Shown: positions 1 to 7,878, counted from the stretch's first letter. The stretch: DNA of 9,598 nt from Cyanobacteria bacterium UBA11153 (GCA_003511885.1 DOIX01000386.1:1-9598); one strand, 5' to 3'. Program-made: numbers and translations. The notes: generated from the letters alone by a model not told the origin.

Positions 1-35
1 AAGTTAATACCATGTTTTCTGGAGAAGTCTATTAA

Positions 36-137
36 TAAGCTGCGGCGCATCTAAATTGGATAGTAAATTTATCGAAAGGGGTGTGGGGTGTGGGGTGTAT
101 GGTGTGGGGATATACAAATTAAATGCGTAGCAGCTTA
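36..137. repeat. Inverted-repeat element with G-rich centre
   Basis: A 22-nt arm at 36-57 is the reverse complement of 116-137 at 18 of 22 positions; shared blocks are TAAGCTGC, CGCAT and TAA. The 58 bases between the arms hold four GGGG tracts. The arrangement resembles a small non-autonomous palindromic element of the kind common between cyanobacterial genes. No transposase is present and no target duplication was identified. It lies about 150 bp upstream of sqdB. Confidence 0.55.
78..109 (+). other. G-quadruplex-capable G-tract run
   Basis: Four GGGG tracts lie at 78-81, 85-88, 92-95 and 106-109 on the + strand, separated by TGT, TGT and a 10-nt loop. This fits the general pattern for an intramolecular four-tetrad quadruplex. 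The sequence shows the pattern only; folding and any effect on sqdB expression are inference. Similar GTGTGGGG runs occur as simple repeats in cyanobacterial intergenic DNA, so a neutral repeat is the simplest alternative. Confidence 0.5.
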
Positions 138-195
138 CCAATTTCTCAAATAGCGCTACACATCTACCCCGCCAACCCCCCTTAGTAAGGGGGGA
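136..195. repeat. Partial copy of the 7322-7416 palindromic repeat
   Basis: Positions 136-155 match 7323-7343 with a single one-base gap (TACCAATTT, then CTCAAATAGCG). Both copies then reach a nearly identical core, CCCCCCTTA-N-TAAGGGGGG followed by AG, at 176-194 here and 7356-7374 there. Only the left arm and core are present here; the right arm of the other copy is not seen. The core is a perfect odd palindrome of 19 nt and could form a hairpin about 90 bp before sqdB. Confidence 0.6.
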
Positions 196-281
196 GTTTT
201 CCCTATTTTGAGGATTGTGGTGTGAGAGTACCCGAAACCTGGTACATTTAGCCAGTATCGGGAAGCAAAATTTGTGGTTAA

Positions 282-1436
<1,155 letters not shown>

Positions 1437-1451
1437 TTATTGCTTGTTGGT

Positions 1452-1743
1452 TATTAATTAACGTAAGTTGCTAGTTACAAATAGTGATGGTTAGATCCCC
1501 CCTTGCCCCCCTTAATAAGGGGGGAACTAGATTGAAAATCTCCATTAATAAGGGGGGAACTGATTGAAAATCTCCATTAATAAGGGGGAAAATAGATTGA
1601 AAATCTCCCTTAATAAGGGGGGAAATAGATTGAAAGTCCCCCTTAATAAGGGGGGAAATAGATTGAAAATCCCCCTTAACAAGGGGGATTTAGGGGGATC
1701 GAAAAGATCTAAACTCATAACTAGCAACTTGGGTTAATTATTA
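1452..1743. mobile_element. MITE-like element with terminal inverted repeats
   Basis: The ends are inverted repeats: 1465-1477 (AAGTTGCTAGTTA) is exactly complementary to 1718-1730. With mismatches the match extends outward to 1452-1477 against 1718-1743 (AATTAAC shared outside a 2-base gap of mismatch). The 292-bp interior has no credible gene and is mostly a 33-bp tandem array. Inner flanks also pair (TTAGATC at the left, GATCTAA at the right). No transposase is present, so any movement would depend on an enzyme elsewhere. It fills most of the gap between sqdB and the small membrane-protein gene. Calling it mobile is inference from structure alone. Confidence 0.55.
1506..1687. repeat. 33-bp tandem repeat, six units
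   Basis: The landmark TTAATAAGG (TTAACAAGG in the last unit) recurs at 1512, 1545, 1577, 1610, 1643 and 1676, giving spacings of 33, 32, 33, 33 and 33. Each unit carries a C-rich left arm, TTAATAA, a run of five or six G, then a spacer close to AAATAGATTGAAAAT. The first and fifth units are well matched palindromes; units two and three have a decayed left arm (CTCCATTA). Because 33 is a multiple of three, the reverse strand reads as an 11-residue repeat, but that frame is a by-product and not a gene. Confidence 0.85.
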
Positions 1744-1806
1744 GTTATTGGGAATTGGTTATTGAAAAGTTGTTTGTGGAAAAAACAACAACAATAAACA
1801 AGAGAT

Positions 1807-1810
1807 GAGG
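1807..1810 (+). promoter_or_regulatory. Ribosome binding site for the GTG-started gene at 1821
   Basis: GAGG lies 10 nt before the GTG at 1821. An in-frame TGA at 1806-1808 overlaps it, so the reading frame cannot begin further upstream. Together these two facts fix GTG 1821 as the start. The ATG at 1805 is in another frame. Confidence 0.5.
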
Positions 1811-1820
1811 AATAGATCGA

Positions 1821-2117
1821 GTGAAACAACGACAAATTATTCTATTATTGATTGTTGTTATACCCGGTTTGGCTGCTGCGGTTTTAAGTGGATTCTTCTT
1901 ATTCCCAGATTGGACAGCACTGGATGCTAGCCACAGACAATATCAGGAATTAGCTCGCTCTCCATCCTCAACTCTACGTGACTTGTCAATTGCCCAAGCC
2001 GGGGAAAATAGACATAGAATAAATTGTTTTGCTGAAGGAATTGGCGTATTGTTAGGTGGGGTAATTGCTGCTATTGGCATTCATGGTATTTGTACCCTGT
2101 ATGACAAACAATCCTAA
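1821..2117 (+). CDS. Small two-helix membrane protein, unknown function
   Basis: A 98-residue protein that I do not recognise by name. Two hydrophobic segments are visible, about residues 6-27 (ILLLIVVIPGLAAAVLSGFF) and 70-94 (glycine-rich, ending GIHGICTLY). Between them is a polar stretch of about 40 residues with the aromatic FLFPDW at the end of helix 1. The predicted shape is a hairpin in the membrane with both ends on the same side. It starts with GTG, supported by GAGG 10 nt upstream and an in-frame stop just before. It sits between sqdB and sqdX on their strand, 114 bp before sqdX, so it may be co-transcribed with the sulfolipid genes; a role in lipid synthesis or thylakoid membranes is only a guess from position. 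Confidence 0.75.
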   Translation: MKQRQIILLLIVVIPGLAAAVLSGFFLFPDWTALDASHRQYQELARSPSSTLRDLSIAQAGENRHRINCFAEGIGVLLGGVIAAIGIHGICTLYDKQS

Positions 2118-2177
2118 AGCATTAATCCAGCTAAAGTCAGAATCGCCATTCCCCAAAATAGTTCTCAGTTTGGCATT

Positions 2178-2212
2178 AAAACTCAAACCTCAAACCTTAA
2201 ACCTCAAACCTC
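2178..2212. repeat. Short AAACCTC-type tandem repeat
   Basis: AAACTC, AAACCTC, AAACCTT, AAACCTC and AAACCTC follow one another directly before sqdX. It is a degenerate 6-7-bp repeat ending about 20 bp from the sqdX ATG. The sqdX leader therefore is almost free of G and has no Shine-Dalgarno. Confidence 0.6.
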
Positions 2213-2231
2213 TCTTATCCATTCCCCCTTT

Positions 2232-3365
2232 ATGCGGATAGCCTTATTCACGGAAACATTTTTACCAAAAATTGATGGCATTGTCACCAGACTGCGCCAT
2301 ACCGTCGAACATTTACAGCGTAACGGCAATCAAGTACAAGTTTTCTGTCCTGATGGTGGACTCAAAGAATATAAAGGCGCTAAAATTTATGGAGTTTCAG
2401 CCTTCCCATTACCCCTATATCCCGAACTAAAATTAGCCATCCCACGCCCGACGATTGGCAAAGCTTTGGAGATATTTAAACCAGATTTAGTCCATGTTGT
2501 AAATCCAGCAGTTTTAGGTTTGGGAGGATTATATTATGCCAAAGCACAAGGAATTCCTACCCTGGCATCCTACCACACTCATCTCCCTCAATATCTGCAC
2601 CACTATGGATTAGGAATTCTCGAACCAGTATTGTGGGAATTAATAAAAGTAGTTCACAACCAAGCCCAGCTTAATTTATGTACCTCCACAGCAATGGTAG
2701 AGGAATTAAGAAAACATGGAGTCGAAAAACTAGACTTGTGGCAAAGAGGCGTAGATACAGAGACATTCCATCCAGACTTAGCATCTGCTAAAATGCGATC
2801 GCATCTTTCCCAAGGATACCCAGAAAGCCCATTACTCCTATATGTGGGGCGATTGGGTGCAGAAAAAGAAATCGAGAGAATTAAGCCAGTTATGGCAGCC
2901 ATCCCTGGCGCTCGTTTAGCATTAGTGGGAGATGGTCCCAACCGTGCTAATCTCGAAAAACACTTTGCTGGCACTCCGACTCATTTTGTCGGGTATCTCA
3001 AAGGCAAAGAATTAGGTGCAGCTTATGCTTCAGCCGATGCTTTTATCTTTCCATCCCGCACAGAAACATTAGGATTAGTCTTATTAGAAGCTATGGCAGC
3101 AGGTTGCCCGGTAGTCGCCGCCCGATCCGGAGGGATTCCTGATATAGTCACAGATGGAGTCAATGGTTACATGTTCGATCCTACAGAAGAAGAAGGCGCG
3201 ATCGCAGCAACATTACGCCTCTTCGAGCAAAAAGCCGAAAGAGAAACTCTGCGGCAAAATGCGAGAAAAGAAGCAGAAAGATGGAGTTGGGCTGCGGCTA
3301 CCCATCAATTGGAAAATTACTACAAATCCGTGCTTTCTTCTCAGTCTATGTCATCTGCTGCTTGA
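2232..3365 (+). CDS. sqdX: Sulfoquinovosyltransferase (SqdX), GT4 family
   Basis: Transfers sulfoquinovose from UDP-sulfoquinovose to diacylglycerol, forming SQDG; acts at the membrane as a peripheral GT-B glycosyltransferase. The 377 residues show the N-terminal acceptor domain starting MRIALFTETFLPKIDGIVTR, with the glycine-rich loop around G15. The C-terminal donor domain has YVGRLGAEKEIE (R207, K212) and the retaining GT4 signature SRTETLGLVLLEAM, whose glutamates E278 and E286 form the E-x7-E pair. Next comes a nucleotide-sugar-binding SGGIPDIV. The start is supported because the first strand begins immediately at MRIALF; no Shine-Dalgarno is visible. Other GT4 enzymes share these motifs, but the close match of the N-terminus to cyanobacterial SqdX and the nearby sqdB make this assignment strong. 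HIP1 sites are at 2795 and 3198. Confidence 0.95.
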   Translation: MRIALFTETFLPKIDGIVTRLRHTVEHLQRNGNQVQVFCPDGGLKEYKGAKIYGVSAFPLPLYPELKLAIPRPTIGKALEIFKPDLVHVVNPAVLGLGGLYYAKAQGIPTLASYHTHLPQYLHHYGLGILEPVLWELIKVVHNQAQLNLCTSTAMVEELRKHGVEKLDLWQRGVDTETFHPDLASAKMRSHLSQGYPESPLLLYVGRLGAEKEIERIKPVMAAIPGARLALVGDGPNRANLEKHFAGTPTHFVGYLKGKELGAAYASADAFIFPSRTETLGLVLLEAMAAGCPVVAARSGGIPDIVTDGVNGYMFDPTEEEGAIAATLRLFEQKAERETLRQNARKEAERWSWAAATHQLENYYKSVLSSQSMSSAA

Positions 3366-3424
3366 AATGGGGAATGGGGAAAAAGAGTGTTGAGTTTGAT
3401 TGCAACCCCTGTTTTTCGTTAAGG

Positions 3425-3532
3425 TATAGCAGTACAAATATAGATTAGGACATTCTCTTTTGGCTTATTCCCCCTTTTTTAAGGGGGGTTAGGGGGGATC
3501 AAAACGTCCTAATCTCAAGGCGTAGTGCTATA
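3425..3532. mobile_element. 108-bp MITE-like palindromic element
   Basis: Outer arms 3425-3435 and 3522-3532 pair at 10 of 11 positions (TATAGCAGTAC). Inner arms 3442-3451 and 3506-3515 pair perfectly (AGATTAGGAC). The two pairs are separated by six unpaired bases on each side, so the whole is a symmetric interrupted 27-nt inverted repeat. The centre holds the C5/T-rich/G6 core at 3470-3488, followed by TTAGGGGGGATC. There is no reading frame of note inside. It lies 60 bp downstream of sqdX, where a folded transcript could also serve as a 3' end structure. Confidence 0.6.
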
Positions 3533-3675
3533 TTTGGAATTCCTGCAACCCAAAATTGTAGGAATTTCTGCTCCTTATTTGAGAGAGTAAAACTCATATT
3601 AAACATTAGTTTCTATAAACTATTGATTTTACGACTTTTTTCCCTAGCCCGGAGCCAATAGCCCCTAGTCCCTTG
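3533..3675. other. Intergenic sequence without a recognised gene
   Basis: The gap between sqdX and the gene remnant runs from 3366 to 3675 and is occupied by the palindrome at 3425-3532 and this AT-rich tail. The only structure here is a small hairpin, 3538-3548 with 3556-3566 (10 of 11 pairs, 7-nt loop), not followed by a T run. The CCCTAG-rich stretch at about 3641-3674 resembles simple cyanobacterial intergenic repeats. I see no gene. Confidence 0.4.
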
Positions 3676-4374
3676 CTATAACTCTTGGGATTGATTATCC
3701 AACCAATTAATTAAATCTCCTACTTCTGCAAAATCTAATAAGGATTCTCCCAAAGATTCTAACTGTTCAATTGATAGCCTCTGAAGTCGCTCAATAAGTG
3801 ATATTTCCACTTCTCCTAACCGTCAGTTTAGCAGGCGTATAATCAAAGATAATTGAGCTTGTCTGGGATCTTTAGTCCTCAACCAAGTAACCAAATCTTC
3901 CACTTTGAAAAAATCTAACAGTGCTTCCGCTAATTCTTCCAGGAGGAAAGTAGATAAGCCGCGAATTTGTTCTTGCAGTATCGGGTTAATCGTACCTAAG
4001 CGTCGGTTTAGCAGGCGCAAAATGACAATTGCTTCTCCTTGTTGTTGTCCCCGCTGCACTCCTTGTTGTAAGATATCTTGATAAATAACAGAGCCTTGCA
4101 TAATTTCCTCCCGAAATAGTTGACGAATGATATCTTTTTCAAACCGCAATCCGGCGAATATTTGAGTACAACTGGCGATTATTCCTTGTTGTTCCTTATG
4201 GGAAATTGTAGCAATTTGTTCTGCCACTTGTGCGAGTAAGGTTTGGGGATTGTCGGTTTGGGTTAAGGTGGCTAGCGGTAACAATTCAGGATTGGCGAGA
4301 AATGGGGCTGAGTCTTCTTCCCATAAGCGGATAACTCCATAGCGGTGGGATGTGCTTCCATCTCAATATTCGGT
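3676..4374 (-). pseudogene. Broken Rpn-family/DUF4351 gene
   Basis: On the reverse strand one frame reads TEY-stop-DGSTSHRYGVIRLWEED, then LLPLATLTQTDNPQ and the LRFEKDIIRQLFREEIMQGS segment, typical of cyanobacterial Rpn family (recombination-promoting nuclease/putative transposase) proteins. Two tandem DUF4351 modules follow, ending at TAG 3676-3678. In-frame TGA codons interrupt it at 4363-4365 and 3823-3825. The second falls in RLLN-stop-RLG where the first module has RLLNRRLG, so CGA to TGA is directly visible. The modules are 60 codons apart. The N-terminal PD-(D/E)XK nuclease part is absent: the same frame continues upstream with TAG at 4444-4446 and 4528-4530 but I cannot match that sequence to the family. 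A 153-residue open segment (3823-4284) remains, but lacks a plausible start and is unlikely to be functional. Confidence 0.8.
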
Positions 4375-4624
4375 TAAACTGGTTAAAGAACCGAAAATTT
4401 TCCATAGAGCTTGAAAGGGAGCTTCCGACTCCTGACTTGTCAACTAGGTGTATTTTGTCATATCTACCAGTGCCGCTGCCAGGGTTGCCCAGTTGAGTAA
4501 CGAATATATATCCATATAAGGGCGCATCTACAAACCGCAATCGCAAGTTGGGAAATTCTCAATGGCTGAAACCTAAAATTATCGCCATTTCTTTCCCTAT
4601 TCCCTAGCCCCTAGCTATAAGAAT

Positions 4625-7261
4625 ATGACACTTTCTAACACAGGTAGTGTTCTCGCCACACTCACCCAATTAACCCAACTCAATCGCACCAGTGTCTTAG
4701 CTAGCAAAGTAAAAGACGCATCCTTTCCCGAATTCATCTGCTTATTAGACTTCATTACCGCAGAATTTCAGCAATTTTTGCGGGCGTTAGAGATGATTAA
4801 CCACGAAGCTCTAGAAACTATGCTAGAGCAAGTAATGGATGCCTTTACCTTAAAAATTGGTCAAATCCTCCAAGCAGATCGTACCACTATTTTTCTGGTA
4901 GATACTGATAAAGGTCAATTGTGGGGAAAACTACCCCAAAATAATACCAACACCGATAGAGAAATTCGCATTCCCCTCAATCTTGGTTTAGTTGGCCATG
5001 TTGCCACAACTGGCGAATCTCTCAATATTCCCGATGCTTACAACCACCCACTATTTAATCAAGAAGTTGATGAGCGCCCTGGTTATCATACAAATTCCCT
5101 CTTATGTTTACCTATTGTCAACAGCAGCAAAAAAGTAGTTGCGGTAGTCCAGCTATTAAATAAAGCTGGAGGAGTACCCTTTGATAATAAAGACGAAGAA
5201 AGTTTCCGAGATATTGCAAATTCCATTGGGATTATTCTGGAAACTTGCCAATCTTTTTACATGGCAGCTCGCAACCAACGGGGAGCGGCGGCACTCTTGA
5301 AAGCGACACAGTATCTAGGTCAAAGTTTGGACTTAGAAGCAACACTTCGTCTGGTGATGGATCAAGCTCGCGAACTAATGCAAGCGGATCGATCGACTTT
5401 ATTTATGTTAAGTAGACAAAGGGGAGAACTCTGGAGTAAAGTAGCGACAGCAGATGGGGAAACTGTCATGGAAATTCGCATTCCTGCCAATCGAGGAATT
5501 GCAGGTTATGTCGCTTCAACGGGTCAATTATTAAATATTCCAGATGCTTATAAAGATCCCCGCTTCGATCCGAGTACTGACCAAAAAACAGGGTACGTGA
5601 CGCGGAATATTCTCTGTATGCCCGTGTTTAATTCTGAAGGTCAATTGATTGGCGTTACTCAATTGATTAACAAGAATCAAGGTAGTTTTACCAATTCTGA
5701 TGAAGAATTTATGCGGGCATTTAATATTCAAGCTGGCATTGCCCTAGAAAATGCCAAACTTTTTGAAAATGTCCTCCTGGAAAAGCAATATCAAAAGGAT
5801 ATATTGCAAAGTCTTTCTGATGCAGTGATTTCCACTGATATGCAGGGGCGAATCGTTACTATAAATGATGCAGCATTAGGCTTGCTAGGTTTTCCACTCC
5901 ATCAAGTTGATGGCAAAAATCGACAATTGTGGGAAGGTAAACTCCTTGGTCGTTATGTTTGGGATGTAGTTCCAATTGATAGTCTAAAAGGACGTTTACA
6001 GGAGAGTTTGACTACAGGTAATAAGTATTATTTACCAGAACAAAATTTAACTATTGGTTTGGCAAAATGTCCGATGAATGAAGTTGTGAATGAGCAGGAT
6101 AAGCGAACCAACTCTTCTTTAAGACTGTCAGAAAAAAGAGATGAGGCATTTAGCGATGAAAATAGCCTCTATATTCTGGCTATTCCTAAGAGTGACGATC
6201 CAAATATTTATATTCCATGGAATGAAATAGCTTGGAATTTACAAACCTCAACTTATCTGGATAAAAAGTCAGTTCAGGAAATTGAAAGAAGTATTAACTT
6301 AACTGTTAATCCTCTGACTAATCCACAAGGAAAGGTGCGGGGTGGTTTAGTAGTCTTAGAAGATATTAGTAGAGAAAAACGCCTCAAAACTACCATGTAT
6401 CGCTATCTCACTCCTGGTGTAGCGGAGCAGGTTTTGGCATTGGGTAAAGATGCACTAATGGAGGGGAGTAAAAAAGATGTCACTATTCTTTTTTCTGATA
6501 TCCGAGGTTATACAACCTTGACAGAAAATTTAGGTGCATCTGAGGTAGTTTCTCTGCTAAATAAGTATTTTGAAACCATGGTGGAGGCGGTTTTCAATCA
6601 TGAAGGGACTTTAGATAAATTTATTGGCGATGCTTTAATGGCGGTATTTGGCGCACCCCTACCTTTGAAAGAAAATCATGGCTGGATGGCAGTAAAATCG
6701 GCATTGGATATGCGGTGGCGTTTACTAGAGTTTAATAAACCGCGATTATTGAATAACCAACCCTTAATTCATATTGGGATTGGAATTAGCTCCGGAGAAG
6801 TGGTATCTGGCAATATTGGTTCCCAAAAACGGATGGATTATACCGTGATTGGAGATGGAGTTAACCTCAGCGCTCGTTTGGAAAGCGTCACCAAAGAGTA
6901 TGGGTGCGATATTATCTTAAGCGAATTTACCTATAACTTGTGTCGCGATCGCATTTTTGTCCGCGAGTTGGATAAAATCCGCGTCAAGGGCAAGAATCAA
7001 GCCGTTAGTATTTATGAGTTGATTGGCGAAGTTGACACGCCCCTCAATGATGTCACGCAAAAATCTTTGGAGCTTTATGCCGCAGGGCGTAAAGCTTACA
7101 TTAATCGCGACTTTGCGCGGGCGATTACCTACTTTGAAGAAGCACGTCAGTTAAAGCCGAGGGATCAACCTATTTTGATTCATTTAGAAAGATCGAAAAA
7201 TTATCTGGATAATCCACCTCCAGATTTTTGGGATGGGGTTCATACTATGACAACAAAGTAG
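4625..7261 (+). CDS. cyaB: CyaB-type class III adenylate cyclase (GAF-GAF-PAS-cyclase-TPR)
   Basis: Makes cAMP from ATP; cytosolic sensor-cyclase. The order over 878 residues is GAF-A (about 63-210), GAF-B (about 235-380), PAS (about 390-585), cyclase (about 612-800) and one TPR (about 811-860), the architecture of Anabaena CyaB1. Both GAF domains carry the NK...F...DE signature of cyclic-nucleotide-binding GAFs (N179/K180/F186/D190/E191 and N349/K350/F355/D359/E360). In the cyclase, D625 (FSDIRGYT) and D669 (FIGDALM) are the metal ligands, N747 and R751 the transition-state residues, and K665 with T740 occupy the adenine-specifying positions; Thr instead of Asp is known in CyaB1. All catalytic residues are present, so homodimers should be active. 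Nucleotide feedback through a GAF is known for CyaB1 and inferred here. The PAS region is long (inserts near 435-470 and 485-510). The start is tentative: only a weak AAGA precedes ATG 4625. A HIP1 site is at 6945. Confidence 0.96.
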   Translation: MTLSNTGSVLATLTQLTQLNRTSVLASKVKDASFPEFICLLDFITAEFQQFLRALEMINHEALETMLEQVMDAFTLKIGQILQADRTTIFLVDTDKGQLWGKLPQNNTNTDREIRIPLNLGLVGHVATTGESLNIPDAYNHPLFNQEVDERPGYHTNSLLCLPIVNSSKKVVAVVQLLNKAGGVPFDNKDEESFRDIANSIGIILETCQSFYMAARNQRGAAALLKATQYLGQSLDLEATLRLVMDQARELMQADRSTLFMLSRQRGELWSKVATADGETVMEIRIPANRGIAGYVASTGQLLNIPDAYKDPRFDPSTDQKTGYVTRNILCMPVFNSEGQLIGVTQLINKNQGSFTNSDEEFMRAFNIQAGIALENAKLFENVLLEKQYQKDILQSLSDAVISTDMQGRIVTINDAALGLLGFPLHQVDGKNRQLWEGKLLGRYVWDVVPIDSLKGRLQESLTTGNKYYLPEQNLTIGLAKCPMNEVVNEQDKRTNSSLRLSEKRDEAFSDENSLYILAIPKSDDPNIYIPWNEIAWNLQTSTYLDKKSVQEIERSINLTVNPLTNPQGKVRGGLVVLEDISREKRLKTTMYRYLTPGVAEQVLALGKDALMEGSKKDVTILFSDIRGYTTLTENLGASEVVSLLNKYFETMVEAVFNHEGTLDKFIGDALMAVFGAPLPLKENHGWMAVKSALDMRWRLLEFNKPRLLNNQPLIHIGIGISSGEVVSGNIGSQKRMDYTVIGDGVNLSARLESVTKEYGCDIILSEFTYNLCRDRIFVRELDKIRVKGKNQAVSIYELIGEVDTPLNDVTQKSLELYAAGRKAYINRDFARAITYFEEARQLKPRDQPILIHLERSKNYLDNPPPDFWDGVHTMTTK

Positions 7262-7297
7262 AGGAATAGGTTGGGAATTATCGCCCCACCCATTCCT
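7262..7297 (+). terminator. Terminator-like hairpin after the cyclase gene
   Basis: Starting one base after the cyclase stop codon, 7262-7275 pairs with 7284-7297 at 12 of 14 positions around an 8-nt loop. The stem is G+C-rich near the loop. The following bases are AAAAATGC rather than a T run, so it does not fit a classical intrinsic terminator; U-poor terminators or 3' stabilising hairpins are both possible. Confidence 0.45.
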
Positions 7298-7321
7298 AAA
7301 AATGCTCTTAGCTAATGGCTA

Positions 7322-7416
7322 ATACCAATTTCCTCAAATAGCGTCACCCCCCCAACCCCCCTTATTAAGGGGGGAGCCATCAGAGCAACTGTAGGAGCCA
7401 TTTAAAAAATTGGTAT
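7322..7416. mobile_element. 95-bp MITE-like palindromic repeat
   Basis: The ends are perfect 10-bp inverted repeats: ATACCAATTT at 7322-7331 and its complement at 7407-7416. The interior holds the palindrome CCCCCCTTATTAAGGGGGG at 7356-7374. The left half recurs at 136-195 before sqdB, which supports a dispersed repeat family. There is no gene inside. Mobility is inferred from structure and from the second partial copy. Confidence 0.65.
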
Positions 7417-7570
7417 AAATTTCTGGACTCCATCGACAAATCCCTGTTTATCTTTGCGCACCTTTGCGTTAAAAAAAGACTGTCTTTCATACAACAGAGA
7501 ATGCCTATATACAGCAACAGCCACATCAGGTAGAGGCGAAATAACGTCATGAATGCAATGGACAATTTTT
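7417..7570. other. Intergenic sequence without a recognised gene
   Basis: The 371-bp gap after the cyclase contains the hairpin at 7262, the palindrome at 7322-7416, this stretch and the heptamer repeat. Within it, 7453-7471 reads TTTGCGCACCTTTGCGTTA, a small direct repeat of CTTTGCG/TTTGCGC type seen often between cyanobacterial genes. A reverse-strand open frame here (to about 7565) has no family features and covers known repeats, so I do not call it a gene. Confidence 0.4.
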
Positions 7571-7624
7571 AACTGTCAACTGTCAACTGTCAACTGTCAA
7601 CTGTCAACTGTCAATTGTCAACTG
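7571..7624. repeat. AACTGTC heptamer tandem repeat
   Basis: Six exact AACTGTC units run from 7571 to 7612, then one variant unit AATTGTC (7613-7619) and a partial AACTG. This is a short tandemly repeated repetitive sequence of the heptamer class common in filamentous cyanobacteria. It ends 8 bp beyond the stop of the reverse-strand gene at 7633, so it would sit in that gene's 3' untranslated region. Confidence 0.95.
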
Positions 7625-7632
7625 CGATAAAT

Positions 7633-7878
7633 TTATCTTGATCCCACCGGATCTTCACAACTTCCTACCCAGCGACACTCCTTTGTTTTCTCATCTCTAG
7701 CCGCAATTAGAAATGGCGACTTATGTTCAATATCCAAGACAACCTCTATGATTCTATTTTTGAGAATAGAAAATGGTAACCTATTTGCCTCTGAAGCATG
7801 ATAGCTGGTAAAATTTTGACATACCTGAATCAATAAAATAGGTAATGCCATGGTTACAGTCAATACTTTGTTATTCAT
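7633..7878 (-). CDS. Candidate small exported protein, unknown
   Basis: An 81-residue open frame that I do not recognise. It begins MNNKVLTVTMALPILLIQVC, a short charged start followed by a hydrophobic core, which looks like a signal peptide or membrane anchor over about residues 4-20. The remaining 60 residues are polar, and two cysteines near the end (ECRWVGSC) could form a disulfide if the protein is exported. An AGGA lies about 7 nt upstream of the ATG, a better ribosome site than most genes in this window have. It stands alone on the minus strand between the cyclase and VOC genes. Doubts: it is short, AT-rich, surrounded by repeats, and a 74-codon frame overlaps its start on the other strand. 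It could also be a remnant of a longer gene. Confidence 0.45.
   Translation of the reverse strand: MNNKVLTVTMALPILLIQVCQNFTSYHASEANRLPFSILKNRIIEVVLDIEHKSPFLIAARDEKTKECRWVGSCEDPVGSR

Noticed and set aside
1506..1687. CRISPR array
   Set aside because: Units are adjacent 33-bp repeats whose 'spacers' (AAATAGATTGAAAAT) are themselves repeated, so there are no unique spacers, and no cas gene is nearby.
1545..1727. 60-codon reverse-strand open frame with an 11-residue repeat (LFPPLLRG-type)
   Set aside because: It is a direct by-product of the 33-bp tandem array, which is divisible by three. It has no ribosome site and its composition follows the repeat.
2654..2974. 106-codon reverse-strand frame inside sqdX
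   Set aside because: Antisense shadow of a well-conserved coding region with no independent support.
3154..3393. 79-codon + strand frame overlapping the sqdX 3' end
   Set aside because: A lysine-rich alternative frame of sqdX that runs into intergenic sequence, with no start signal or family features.
4286..4546. 86-codon reverse-strand open frame as a gene
   Set aside because: It overlaps the Rpn remnant in a different frame, runs through the conserved DGSTSHRY region out of frame, and shows no family features.
7380..7565. 61-codon reverse-strand hydrophobic frame
   Set aside because: It covers intergenic repeats and part of the palindrome at 7322-7416, and has no ribosome site or recognisable family.
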